Positions 35,018 to 44,012 of a stretch of 64,000 bases of DNA are shown piece by piece. The notes under the pieces were generated by a model. That model did not search any database, was not told where the DNA came from, and worked only from the letters and a program-made list of their open reading frames with translations. The stretch lies in contig NZ_JTDV01000015.1 of NCBI RefSeq assembly GCF_000943555.1, positions 94,189-158,188 on the forward strand, given 5' to 3'. The translations under genes were made by a program, and so were the position numbers. Positions within the stretch are counted from its first letter, which is position 1, and the number at the start of each line of letters is the position of its first letter. The DNA comes from Neotamlana nanhaiensis (GTDB lineage: Bacteria > Bacteroidota > Bacteroidia > Flavobacteriales > Flavobacteriaceae).

Positions 35018-36970
35018 TTGAAAACCAAAACCCATAGTGTTCTTACAATTTTAATTTTAATAAGTTATTGGTCTATAGCGCAAACAAATTCTATAATTGA
35101 TAGTTTGAAGCAACAATTATTAATTGAAACCAGTAGCGTAAAAAAATGTAGTATTTATAACAATCTTGTGAGAAATTATATTCATAATTCACCTAAACTA
35201 TCATTGCAGTATAACGATTCTTTATCTGCCTTAAGCATGAAAATTAAGCATGAAGAATTACACCTGTTATCCATGTATAATTATTCGGTTGTTTATAGAG
35301 TTTTAGGCGATACGCCACAGGCTTTAAGTATTTTAATGGATTACAAAAAAGCCGTCGAGAAAAAGAAAGATACTGGAAATTTAATTCCAACCTATTACCA
35401 GATTGGAGTTAGCCACATGGCTCTAGACAACAAAGTAAAAGCTGTAGATTATTTATTAAAATCGTTAGAACTTTCAGAACTAACAAACGCTAAAGATCGT
35501 GCCTTAATAAACCTAAATGCTTTGGGCGCTATTTACGATCAAATGGGACAGTACGAAAAAGCACTTTCCTATTATAAAAAAGTAGAAGCATCCTATTTAG
35601 AAACAGGAAATTTACATGATTTAGGTTTAATTTATAATAACATTGGAATTGCTTATAAAAACCTAGATAGTTTAAATTTAGCTTTAAATTATTTTCAAAA
35701 AGGATATGATATAAGTAAAGATGGTAATGATTTAACCGTAAAATCTTTTCAATTAAGAAATATTGGACTTATTAAGCAGTCTGAGCAAAAATATAATGAA
35801 GCCGAACAAAATTTTATTGAAGCTTTAAATATTAGAAAAGACATAGGAGAACAATTACCGCTTTGTGGCTCTTATTACGATTTAGGGAACCTATATCTGC
35901 AATTAAAAAATACAGAAAAAGCCAAATTTAATTTAGAGAAATCTTTACAAATATCAAGAAATATTAAGTCGGCAAATAATGAAGCTCTTAGTTTAATTGC
36001 CTTGTCTCAAGTTTACGAAAAACTGGGTAATATTAATAAGGCCTACGAGTTTTATAAAATGGGAAAGGTATTAAACGATAGTCTTCAAAATAATGACTTA
36101 AAAGAAAAAGTAAACAAATTAGATAAACAGTACCAAACCGTAAAAAAAGACAAAGAACTTGCAAAACAAGAATTAGAAATTAAAGAAAAAGAGGTTCAAA
36201 TTCAAAAAAAGAGAACACAAATTAATTATATGATTGGTGTTGCAGGCTTTTTATTAGTATCCTCAATATTATTATGGTTTTTATTAAAACAACGACAAAA
36301 ACGTAAAAATCAAGAAATTTTAGCCCTAAAAAGAGAGCATCAAGTAAAAACCTTAGAATCGTTAATAGAAGGCGAAGAAAAAGAGCGATTGCGATTAGCA
36401 AAAGAATTACATGATGGCGTAAATGGCGATTTGTCTGCCATAAAATATAAATTAACCTCGTTATTAGAGCTTAATAATAATGTTATAAAAGAAGCTATCT
36501 CTATGATAGATGATTCTTGTACTCAAGTAAGAGCCATTTCGCATAACTTAGTACCGCCAACATTAGAAAGTTTCAATTTAATTGAGGCTACCGATGCATT
36601 TTGCCAAAATATGGATGAATTATCAGAGCCAAAAATAACATTTCAGTTTTTGGGAGATACCATAAATCTTGATAAAAAAGTTGAGGTGAATATCTATCGT
36701 ATTATTCAAGAATTGGTAAATAACAGCTTAAAACATGCTAATTCCACAGAAATAAATGTACAAATTAGCTTTCATAATACCCAAATACAAATCACAGTAG
36801 AAGATAACGGACAAGGATATAATACAACCAATAGTAATGTTACCGGGATTGGGTTAAAAAATATTCAATCTAGAATAGATTATTTAAAGGCTGAAAAAGA
36901 TGTGGTTTCAAATAAAAATGGAACTTCATATACCATTGAAATTGATATAAATAAGTTAAATGAAGATTAA
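35018..36970 (+). CDS. TPR sensor histidine kinase (HisKA_3/NarX type)
   Basis: 650 residues, TTG start at 35018 directly before a signal peptide (ILILISYWSIAQT). Residues about 60-370 hold seven or so tetratricopeptide repeats in the periplasm (EKALSYYKKVEASYLETG, LALNYFQKGYDISKDG). A coiled coil and one transmembrane helix (about 402-424) follow, then HisKA_3 with the phospho-accepting His465 in KELHDGVNGDLSAIK, and the ATPase domain with NNSLKHA and DNGQGY / GIGLKNIQSR. Its end overlaps the response regulator gene by 11 bp. This TPR-kinase layout is common in flavobacteria; the signal sensed is unknown. Confidence 0.9.
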   Translation: MKTKTHSVLTILILISYWSIAQTNSIIDSLKQQLLIETSSVKKCSIYNNLVRNYIHNSPKLSLQYNDSLSALSMKIKHEELHLLSMYNYSVVYRVLGDTPQALSILMDYKKAVEKKKDTGNLIPTYYQIGVSHMALDNKVKAVDYLLKSLELSELTNAKDRALINLNALGAIYDQMGQYEKALSYYKKVEASYLETGNLHDLGLIYNNIGIAYKNLDSLNLALNYFQKGYDISKDGNDLTVKSFQLRNIGLIKQSEQKYNEAEQNFIEALNIRKDIGEQLPLCGSYYDLGNLYLQLKNTEKAKFNLEKSLQISRNIKSANNEALSLIALSQVYEKLGNINKAYEFYKMGKVLNDSLQNNDLKEKVNKLDKQYQTVKKDKELAKQELEIKEKEVQIQKKRTQINYMIGVAGFLLVSSILLWFLLKQRQKRKNQEILALKREHQVKTLESLIEGEEKERLRLAKELHDGVNGDLSAIKYKLTSLLELNNNVIKEAISMIDDSCTQVRAISHNLVPPTLESFNLIEATDAFCQNMDELSEPKITFQFLGDTINLDKKVEVNIYRIIQELVNNSLKHANSTEINVQISFHNTQIQITVEDNGQGYNTTNSNVTGIGLKNIQSRIDYLKAEKDVVSNKNGTSYTIEIDINKLNED

Positions 36971-37598
36971 TATTTCCATAACCGACGACCATAAAATGGT
37001 GCTTCAAGGTATACAATCTATGTTAAATAATACCCCAGAAATTAAGGTGGTTGAAACTTATGAAACAGCACAAGAAACCATTAATGGTTTAGAAAAACAA
37101 TGTCCAGATGTATTATTGTTAGATATTAATTTACCAGATATAAATGGTATAGATTTGAGTAAGCAATTATTAAAAAAACACTCAGATTTAAAAATTATTG
37201 CGCTTACTAATTTTGAAGACATTTCGTTTGTAAAACGTATGCTAAAACAAGGCGTTCATGGGTATTTACTTAAAAATACCGATAAGTTAGAAATATTAGA
37301 AGCCTTAAAAACAGTGCTTTCTGGAGAATTATATTTACAAAAAGATATTCAAAAAAAATTAATCAATCAAACACCAAAACAAACGTTTAATAATGGTTTA
37401 AATATAAAATTAACTAGAAGAGAACAAGAAGTATTGCAAGCAATTTCGGAAGAATTAACCACTCATGAAATTTCAGAAAAACTCTTCATAAGTCCAAAAA
37501 CTGTAGAAACTCATAGGTCTAATATTATGCTTAAGTTAGGTGCAAAAAACAGTGTAGGCATGATAAAAATAGCTATCGAAAATGATTTACTGACTTAA
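36960..37598 (+). CDS. LuxR/NarL-type response regulator
   Basis: 212 residues. A receiver domain has the acidic pair DD (9-10), phospho-acceptor Asp55 in VLLLDINLPDI, Thr/Lys switch residues in ALTNF and LLKNTDK. The C-terminal LuxR helix-turn-helix reads LTRREQEVLQAISEEL ... EKLFISPKTVETHRSNIMLKL. It is cognate to the overlapping kinase. The dyads at 34394-34436 and 37622-37664, on either side of the pair, are candidate binding sites: NarL-type regulators bind dyads as dimers. Confidence 0.92.
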   Translation: MKINISITDDHKMVLQGIQSMLNNTPEIKVVETYETAQETINGLEKQCPDVLLLDINLPDINGIDLSKQLLKKHSDLKIIALTNFEDISFVKRMLKQGVHGYLLKNTDKLEILEALKTVLSGELYLQKDIQKKLINQTPKQTFNNGLNIKLTRREQEVLQAISEELTTHEISEKLFISPKTVETHRSNIMLKLGAKNSVGMIKIAIENDLLT

Positions 37599-37621
37599 GT
37601 AAATAAGTGCTATTTTTTAAC

Positions 37622-37664
37622 TAAGGGTTTACACCTATTTTTTATTTTCAGGGGAAACCCTTAA
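37622..37664 (+). promoter_or_regulatory. 43-nt dyad element, copy 2 (before the leucine-rich surface protein gene)
   Basis: TAAGGGTTTACACC ... GGGGAAACCCTTAA around a T-rich centre. It matches copy 1 at most positions, with identical outer arms TAAGGGT and ACCCTTAA and exactly the same length. It lies just after the response regulator stop and 76 bp before the start at 37741. Confidence 0.55.
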
Positions 37665-37688
37665 AAATCCTTTTCTTTTTCAATTTAA

Positions 37689-37731
37689 TTTTAAAACATC
37701 TAATAATCAAATCTTTAATGATGTTTTAAAA
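37689..37731 (+). promoter_or_regulatory. 12-bp perfect inverted repeat in the leader of the leucine-rich protein gene
   Basis: TTTTAAAACATC and GATGTTTTAAAA are exact inverses separated by 19 nt, ending 9 bp before the ATG at 37741. As RNA it would form a hairpin at the ribosome site; as DNA it could be an operator. Confidence 0.5.
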
Positions 37732-37740
37732 CTAAAAAAA

Positions 37741-39960
37741 ATGAAAACAATTACTTGCCAAAGCAATCTGCTAAAATCCCTAATTCTTTTTTCGCTGTTT
37801 TTAATGTTTAGTATAACAGTTGGTTATACTCAAATTTATAGTGGAAATTTAAGAATAAGTTCTCAAACAGAAGTAGACGATTTTAACTACACAGAGATAA
37901 CAGGAAATTTAATAATTATTGAAAATTCTGCAACACCAATTTCTAACCTTACGGCGCTAAACGCGTTAGTAGAAGTAGGTGGTAATGTATTAATAAACAA
38001 TAATACTCTAATTACAGATTTATCAGGTTTATCAAATTTAACAACAATTGGAGATGACTTAAGTTTTTATGGAAACACCAATCTTAGCTCGTTAAATGGA
38101 CTACAAAATTTAACTAACGTTGGAGATGTAATTAGTATTTCTAACAACGATGCTTTAACTACTTTATCTGCTTTAAATAATGTAACTAGTGGTGTTACAA
38201 GTGTAATTATAAATGGAAATGACGCCTTACCCGATCTTGATGGATTTAATGGGCTTACCGCGCTACCCAATGGGGTTACTATATCTTATAATAATGGTTT
38301 ACAGACCATAAGTGGGTTTGCTAATTTACAAACAACCGAAACGGTTACAATTAATGCTAATGCTATTACAGGTATTAGCGGATTTAATAATCTAACAACA
38401 GTAAATAGCTCATTAACAATTAGCGATAATATAAGTAACCTTAATTTTTTGGGGCAATTAACAACTATCGGGCAAGATTTGGTTTTAGCAAACACATCAC
38501 TTACTTCGTTAAACGGACTTACAAATTTGAGTACAGTTGGTGGCTTGTCGTTACAATATAATAACGCATTAATATCGTTAGTAGGTTTCGAAAATATTAC
38601 AAACCTATCAAGATCCTTGTATTTGTTTGATAATCCAAATATTTTGTCGTTATCTGGGTTAGATAATCTAACAACAATTGGTGATGGTATAACCTTAAAT
38701 TTTAACGACTCTTTGGCAGACCTTAGTGCATTAACAAATACATCAGTTACTGGAAATCTTTATGTTTCAAACAATGCATCGCTTACAAATTTTGATGGTT
38801 TTCAAGCCATAACACAACTAAATTCACTTTTTGTAAATGAAAACCAATCTTTAGTAAACTTTACAGGTTTAAGTAATTTGGCTACAATCACACAATATCT
38901 TCAAATAAATAATAATGTTTCATTAACAAGTTTAGCTGGTTTAAATAGTTTAAATTCTATTGGTACATATTTAAATATAGATAGTAATACAGCGTTATTA
39001 TCGTTAAATGGTATTAATAACTTATCTACAATAGGTGGTCATTTATCAATCAATCAAAACAATGCTTTAGTATCTTTAACTGGTTGTGAGTCGCTTACTG
39101 CAATCAATGGAGATGTTTATGTTAAAGATGGTGCATTAAGCACCATTAGTCATTTAAATAGTCTGACTACAATTGGTGGAGATTTAACCTTTATTTGTGA
39201 TAGTTTAAGTGCTTTAACTGGGTTGGAAGGATTAACAAATGTTCCAGGACTTCTTAATATTTCAAACTGTAACACATTAACAGATTTAAGTGGTTTAGCT
39301 AATGTAACAAGTGTTGGAGGAGAATTAAGAATTGGAAATAATGAAATGCTAAGCACTTTAACAGGATTAGAAAGTTTAACTTCAATAGGAGGTTGTTTAA
39401 CGGTAAAAGGCAACGCCATGTTGAATAACTTAGATGGATTAGATAATATAACCTCTATTGGCAGTTGTTTTTATGGGTTAGAAGGTCGATCTAAAAACAG
39501 ATTAAACAATATAGCCATATCCATAGGCGGCTTATATGATTATGAAGGCAATGGAAATCTTTACGATTTGTGTGCTATTTCTGCATTAGTGGCAAGTGCA
39601 GAAGTTGCAGAGAGTGAAATTATTATAGGGCAAAACCTTTATAACCCTACATATTTAGAGGTTCAAAATACTGCAACTTGTGCAAACGCAGCCCTTTCAA
39701 TAAATGACATAGAATCAAATTCCATAAACATTTATCCAAATCCTGTAAACCAATTTTTAAATGTTAATGTTTCTGGATTAAAAAATCTAGATATTACAAC
39801 ATTAAGTATTGATTTATATAATTTAGAAGGTAAATTATTGTTCACAAAAAATCTTAAAACATCCAATGTTAATTTAGCAGAATTAAATAATGGGTTTTAT
39901 TTTTACGTTTTAAAAACTCCAAATGCTGTTTTAAAGCGAGGCAAAGTAATTAAAAACTAA
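37741..39960 (+). CDS. Leucine-rich receptor-L-like surface protein with type A sorting domain
   Basis: 739 residues. Signal peptide ends ITVGYTQ. Residues about 30-630 are some 20 beta-solenoid repeats of the form LTTIGGDLxIxxNxxLxxLxGL, as in receptor L-domain/BspA-like proteins. The C-terminus has the type IX secretion type A signal: IYPNPVNQFLNVNVS, LYNLEGKLLF and LNNGFYFYVLKT. It should be exported and anchored on the cell surface, probably for adhesion or recognition. It lies after the two-component pair and shares the 43-nt dyad with the lipoprotein gene before that pair. A new transcript begins after it at prmA. Confidence 0.85.
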   Translation: MKTITCQSNLLKSLILFSLFLMFSITVGYTQIYSGNLRISSQTEVDDFNYTEITGNLIIIENSATPISNLTALNALVEVGGNVLINNNTLITDLSGLSNLTTIGDDLSFYGNTNLSSLNGLQNLTNVGDVISISNNDALTTLSALNNVTSGVTSVIINGNDALPDLDGFNGLTALPNGVTISYNNGLQTISGFANLQTTETVTINANAITGISGFNNLTTVNSSLTISDNISNLNFLGQLTTIGQDLVLANTSLTSLNGLTNLSTVGGLSLQYNNALISLVGFENITNLSRSLYLFDNPNILSLSGLDNLTTIGDGITLNFNDSLADLSALTNTSVTGNLYVSNNASLTNFDGFQAITQLNSLFVNENQSLVNFTGLSNLATITQYLQINNNVSLTSLAGLNSLNSIGTYLNIDSNTALLSLNGINNLSTIGGHLSINQNNALVSLTGCESLTAINGDVYVKDGALSTISHLNSLTTIGGDLTFICDSLSALTGLEGLTNVPGLLNISNCNTLTDLSGLANVTSVGGELRIGNNEMLSTLTGLESLTSIGGCLTVKGNAMLNNLDGLDNITSIGSCFYGLEGRSKNRLNNIAISIGGLYDYEGNGNLYDLCAISALVASAEVAESEIIIGQNLYNPTYLEVQNTATCANAALSINDIESNSINIYPNPVNQFLNVNVSGLKNLDITTLSIDLYNLEGKLLFTKNLKTSNVNLAELNNGFYFYVLKTPNAVLKRGKVIKN

Positions 39961-40051
39961 GTCGCAAAAATCGAAAGTAATAATTTATTCTAGCCCTGTT
40001 TTTTCAATAAACAGGGTTAATTTTTATGGTTAGGAAGTATTTTAAAGTAGT

Positions 40052-40059
40052 TATCTTTG
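40052..40059 (+). promoter_or_regulatory. -7 element of prmA
   Basis: TATCTTTG, an exact TAnnTTTG, 17 bp before the prmA start. The -33 partner is weak. Confidence 0.55.
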
Positions 40060-40076
40060 CAGCCTAAAAATAGCAT

Positions 40077-40913
40077 ATGTCAAATACAATATATTTAGGG
40101 TATTATTTTAAGGTAGAACCACAACAACCCGCAGTCGAAATCTTAATAGCAGAACTAGGGTATGCTGGTTTTGAGAGTTTTGTTGAAACTGAAGAAGGCG
40201 TAACCGCTTACATTCAAAAAGAAGAGTGGCATGAGGCTATTCTTGAAGATATTCAAATATTAAGTTCTGATGAATTTGACATTTCATTCACCTTTGAAGA
40301 TATAGAGCAAACTAATTGGAACGCCGAATGGGAAAAGAATTTTAACCCAATAGTAGTTGATGATACTTGCGCGGTTCGTGCACCATTTCATGAGGCTTTT
40401 AATGTGGAATATGATATCGTTATCGAGCCTAAAATGAGTTTTGGTACAGGGCATCATGAAACCACGCACATGATGATTCAGCATATTTTGAAAAATGATT
40501 TTAAAGGAAAATCGGTTTTAGATATGGGGTGTGGTACTGGTGTGTTAGCCATTTTAGCCGAAAAGAAAGGGGCGAAGCCTTTAGATGCTGTAGATTATGA
40601 TAATTGGTGTTACTTAAACAGTTTAGAAAACGTTGAGCGTAACAATTGTGAACATATTACAGTTATAGAAGGTGATGCATCGGTTTTAAAAGGAAAATCT
40701 TATGATATTATAATTGCAAACATCAATAGAAACATTTTATTACAGGATATGGAAACTTACGTATCGTGTTTAAATAAAGGCGGATCTATATACTTAAGTG
40801 GCTTTTATAACGATGATATCCCGATGATTACGGCCGAATGTGAAAAACATTTGTTAAAATTTGAAGAAAAATTAGAAAGAAACAATTGGGTGTCTCTAAA
40901 ATTTATAAATTAG
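40077..40913 (+). CDS. prmA: Ribosomal protein L11 methyltransferase
   Basis: 278 residues. The N-terminal substrate domain (residues 1-100) binds L11. A Rossmann methyltransferase follows with the SAM motif SVLDMGCGTGVLAILAEKKGA, PKMSFGTGHHETT before it, and IIIANINRNILL as motif IV (the NPPY-like segment). It trimethylates ribosomal protein L11. It lies 16 bp upstream of clpS, the usual flavobacterial pair. Confidence 0.95.
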   Translation: MSNTIYLGYYFKVEPQQPAVEILIAELGYAGFESFVETEEGVTAYIQKEEWHEAILEDIQILSSDEFDISFTFEDIEQTNWNAEWEKNFNPIVVDDTCAVRAPFHEAFNVEYDIVIEPKMSFGTGHHETTHMMIQHILKNDFKGKSVLDMGCGTGVLAILAEKKGAKPLDAVDYDNWCYLNSLENVERNNCEHITVIEGDASVLKGKSYDIIIANINRNILLQDMETYVSCLNKGGSIYLSGFYNDDIPMITAECEKHLLKFEEKLERNNWVSLKFIN

Positions 40914-40929
40914 TGAAAAAAGATAGAAA

Positions 40930-41205
40930 ATGAGCAGCCAAGAAAAAACTTTAGAAGAGGTATTACTGCAAGAAGAAGTATCTACACAAAACGAAATTGT
41001 GCTTTTTAATGATGATGTAAATACCTTCGATCATGTTATTGAAACCCTTATTTATGCCTGTGATCATACAGCAGAACAGGCAGAACAATGTTCTTTAATT
41101 GTTCATTATAAGGGTAAGTGCACAGTGAAAACAGGAGTTTATAGCGACTTAAAACCACGTTGTTCTATGCTGTTGGAGGCAGGTTTAAGTGCCGAAATAG
41201 TTTAA
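40930..41205 (+). CDS. clpS: ClpS adaptor protein
   Basis: 91 residues. The conserved surface is present: VLFNDDVNTFDHVIETL, the His segment SLIVHYKGKCTVKTG, and the C-terminal RCSMLLEAGLSAEIV. ClpS delivers N-degron substrates to ClpAP/ClpCP. It is co-transcribed with prmA. Confidence 0.94.
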   Translation: MSSQEKTLEEVLLQEEVSTQNEIVLFNDDVNTFDHVIETLIYACDHTAEQAEQCSLIVHYKGKCTVKTGVYSDLKPRCSMLLEAGLSAEIV

Positions 41206-41282
41206 TACATCCTTTTTTTTAATTCCTAATTTTACTTGATATTCCTGGAAGTAAAAAAATCAACAAAAAATACTGAATATAT

Positions 41283-41313
41283 TTTGGTGGTATGTTAATA
41301 AAATATATATTTG
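41283..41313 (+). promoter_or_regulatory. Promoter of tRNA-Arg
   Basis: TTTG (41283-41286), a 19-nt spacer and TATATTTG (41306-41313): an exact Bacteroidota consensus promoter, 14 bp before the tRNA. Confidence 0.85.
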
Positions 41314-41327
41314 CACCCACAAAAAAT

Positions 41328-41401
41328 GGCCGCGTGGCGCAACTGAATAGCGCACTTGATTACGGCTCAAGAGGTTGCAGGTTTGAATCCTGCCGCGGTC
41401 A
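41328..41401 (+). tRNA. tRNA-Arg (anticodon ACG)
   Basis: Acceptor GGCCGCG pairs with CGCGGTC. The anticodon arm is CTTGA-TTACGGC-TCAAG with anticodon ACG, and the T-arm is GCAGG-TTTGAAT-CCTGC. CCA is not encoded. Confidence 0.95.
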
Positions 41402-41410
41402 CAACAAAGA

Positions 41411-41441
41411 AAAGCTTCCAAGATAATTGGAAGCTTTTTTT
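41411..41441 (+). terminator. Terminator of tRNA-Arg
   Basis: Stem AAAGCTTCCAA / TTGGAAGCTTT with loop GATAA, then a T-run. Confidence 0.9.
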
Positions 41442-41507
41442 ATTTATATGATCTGCAAAAAAATTACACAAAAAGTCAGTGGCATGCTTTAATTAGAAAA
41501 TAAAGAG

Positions 41508-42530
41508 CTACTGTCTTAAAGTAGATTTCCTTACTAAAAGTTCTGGTGTTAAAACGACATGCTTTTCTACTTTTATATTATTGGGGTTGTTAATTTGCTC
41601 CAAAAGGGCTTGTGCAGCAAATTTTCCCATTTTTAGAGGCGATTGATTAACAGTGGTAATTGAAAGTTCTAGAAATTTTGCAAAAGGCTCATTGCTAAAA
41701 CCCATAACGCAAATGTCATCAGGAACGTTTTTGCCTTGGGCTTTTATTTCTTGTATGGCTCCAAAAGCTAAGTAGTCGTGAACTGCAAAAATTCCATCAG
41801 GTGGATTTTTTAAAGCTAACAAATCCCTAGTGTGTTTTTTACCTTCATCAATTTTGTATGGCGTTTTTATTACAATTTCAGAATCGAATTCCAAACCGTA
41901 ATCTTCTAAGGCTTTTTTATAGCCTAAAAACCGGTCTTTAAAAATATCTAAAGCATGATTATTAGTTAAATGGGCAACACGCTTACAACCTTGTTTTATT
42001 AAATGTTCGGTGGCTATGTAGCCCGCTTCAAAATCGTTTGTGGTTACCGAACTTATACCTTCAATATCCTTTTTTCTATCAAAAAAAACAAAAGGAAATC
42101 CTTTTTTAACGAGGGTTTTAAAAGTATCAGAATTATCGATTTTAGTATTAGAAATCGACATCAAAATACCGTCAACTTGAGAGTTTATTAAAGAATTTAT
42201 GGTTTCAACTTCTAATGTGCCTTTATCATAGGTTTGGCAAATAACCACTTGGTAGCCGTTTGGATTTAATTCTTCTTGAATACCTCGAATGGCCGAACTA
42301 AAAAAATTAATATCTATACGCGGAACAATAATTCCTATAGTGTTACTTTTACCACTTTTTAGTGCTTTTGCAAAAATATTTCGTTGATAACCCATCTCAT
42401 CGGCAGTGCGTTGAATGAGTTCTAATGTACTTTGTTTTAATTTTGAACTATTGTTTAAAGCCCTTGACACCGTAGCTGTTGAAATTTTTAGCTTTTCGGC
42501 GATATCATAGATGGTGACTTTACTTTGCAT
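41508..42530 (-). CDS. LacI-family transcriptional regulator (putative xylose regulator)
   Basis: 340 residues. The N-terminal helix-turn-helix VTIYDIAEKLKISTATVSRALN and hinge SKSNTIGIIVPRIDINFF are those of LacI/GalR. The rest is a periplasmic-binding-type sugar domain (DGIFAVHDYLAFGAIQE, DDICVMGFSNEPFA). It lies 145 bp downstream of xylA on the same strand and probably controls the xylose genes. A second regulator (45503-46489) sits at the other end of the cluster, so the division of labour is open. The effector is inferred from context only. Confidence 0.85.
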   Translation of the reverse strand: MQSKVTIYDIAEKLKISTATVSRALNNSSKLKQSTLELIQRTADEMGYQRNIFAKALKSGKSNTIGIIVPRIDINFFSSAIRGIQEELNPNGYQVVICQTYDKGTLEVETINSLINSQVDGILMSISNTKIDNSDTFKTLVKKGFPFVFFDRKKDIEGISSVTTNDFEAGYIATEHLIKQGCKRVAHLTNNHALDIFKDRFLGYKKALEDYGLEFDSEIVIKTPYKIDEGKKHTRDLLALKNPPDGIFAVHDYLAFGAIQEIKAQGKNVPDDICVMGFSNEPFAKFLELSITTVNQSPLKMGKFAAQALLEQINNPNNIKVEKHVVLTPELLVRKSTLRQ

Positions 42531-42609
42531 TTAGAGAGCGTTTAAAAAGGCTAAATTAGGAGATTAGTTTGAAAAATTATCCTGTGGTATCATGCTGATT
42601 TCTTGATAA

Positions 42610-42652
42610 ATAAAAAAATCCCTACAACTTTAACATTGCAAGGATTTTTTAA
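42610..42652 (-). terminator. Probable terminator of xylA
   Basis: AAAAAATCC and GGATTTTTT arms on either side of a 20-nt loop follow the xylA stop, with a T-run on the minus strand. Confidence 0.55.
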
Positions 42653-42675
42653 CAAAATATTTTACAGTATCTATT

Positions 42676-44001
42676 TTAGATATACTGATTGATAATATTC
42701 TCAAACAACTCTTGTTTACCACTCTGTAATGGTAATTCCCCGTTTTCTTGAGCGATTTCATATAAATCGGTTAAACTTAATTTTCCAGCTTCAAAATCTT
42801 TTCCTTTTCCAGAATCGAAACTACTGTAACGTTCTTTCCTTAATTTATCATAAGGCGATGATGAGATAATTTTATCGGCAGTAATTAAAGCTCTAGCAAA
42901 CGTATCGGCACCACCAATGTGAGCTAAAAATACATCTTCTAAATCGGTTGAGTTTCTTCTAATTTTAGCGTCAAAATTAACACCGCCACCTTGTAAACCA
43001 CCGGCTTTTAAGAATACCAACATTGCTTCTGTTGTTTCTTGTATGTTGTTAGGGAACTGGTCTGTATCCCAACCGTTTTGGTAATCGCCACGGTTAGCAT
43101 CTAAACTACCTAGCATACCTGCTTTAGCGGCCACCTCAATTTCATGCTGAAATGTGTGTTGTGCTAATGTAGCGTGGTTAACTTCAATATTAATTTTGAA
43201 ATCTTTATCTAAACCATATGCTTTTAAGAATCCGATAGCGGTTGCAGAATCGAAATCGTATTGATGTTTCATCGGTTCCATGGGTTTTGGTTCAATAAAG
43301 AAGTTTCCTTTAAAACCTTGCGCTCTAGCGTAATCTCTCGCCATGGTTAAGAATTGCCCCATGTGGTCTAATTCCCGACCCATATCGGTATTTAATAAGC
43401 TCATGTAACCTTCGCGACCACCCCAGAATACATAGTTTTCACCGTTAAGTGCAATAGTTGCATCCAACGCTAGTTTAATTTGTCCACCAGCTCTGGCAAC
43501 CACATTAAAATCTGGGTTGGTAGAAGCACCGTTCATATATCTTGGGTTAGAAAAACAGTTAGCTGTACCCCAAAGTAATTTTACGCCAGAAGCAGCTTGT
43601 TTTTCTTTTAAGTATTCGGTAATTACGGCCAAATTAGATTCTAATTCGCCAAACGACTTGCCTTCGCGTACTAAATCTACATCGTGAAAACAGTAGTAAC
43701 CAAAGCCCATTTTTGTGATAAACTCAAAAGCAGCATCAGCTTTGTCTTTAGCCGCTTGAACCGCATCGTTTGATGCATCCCATGGAAAGTTCAAAGTTCC
43801 AGGACCGAATGGGTCGCTACCTTGCCCGCAAAACGTATGCCAGTAAGCTACCGAGAATTTAAACCATTCCTTCATGGTTTTTCCAGCAACTACTTGGTCT
43901 GGGTTGTAATATTTAAACGCTAAAGGATTGTCTGATTCCTTTCCTTCATATTTAATTTCTCCAATACCTTTATAGTATTCTTTGTTTCCTATTAATGCCA
44001 T
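42676..44001 (-). CDS. xylA: Xylose isomerase
   Basis: 441 residues, the class II length. It converts D-xylose to D-xylulose. Metal and catalytic segments are seen: [23 protein letters not shown] (catalytic His/Asp), [29 protein letters not shown] and [18 protein letters not shown]. It starts 11 bp after the xylB stop. The pair xylB-xylA is read as one operon from the gntR-type gene upstream. Confidence 0.97.
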   Translation of the reverse strand: MALIGNKEYYKGIGEIKYEGKESDNPLAFKYYNPDQVVAGKTMKEWFKFSVAYWHTFCGQGSDPFGPGTLNFPWDASNDAVQAAKDKADAAFEFITKMGFGYYCFHDVDLVREGKSFGELESNLAVITEYLKEKQAASGVKLLWGTANCFSNPRYMNGASTNPDFNVVARAGGQIKLALDATIALNGENYVFWGGREGYMSLLNTDMGRELDHMGQFLTMARDYARAQGFKGNFFIEPKPMEPMKHQYDFDSATAIGFLKAYGLDKDFKINIEVNHATLAQHTFQHEIEVAAKAGMLGSLDANRGDYQNGWDTDQFPNNIQETTEAMLVFLKAGGLQGGGVNFDAKIRRNSTDLEDVFLAHIGGADTFARALITADKIISSSPYDKLRKERYSSFDSGKGKDFEAGKLSLTDLYEIAQENGELPLQSGKQELFENIINQYI

Positions 44002-44012
44002 GTTTTTAAAAT

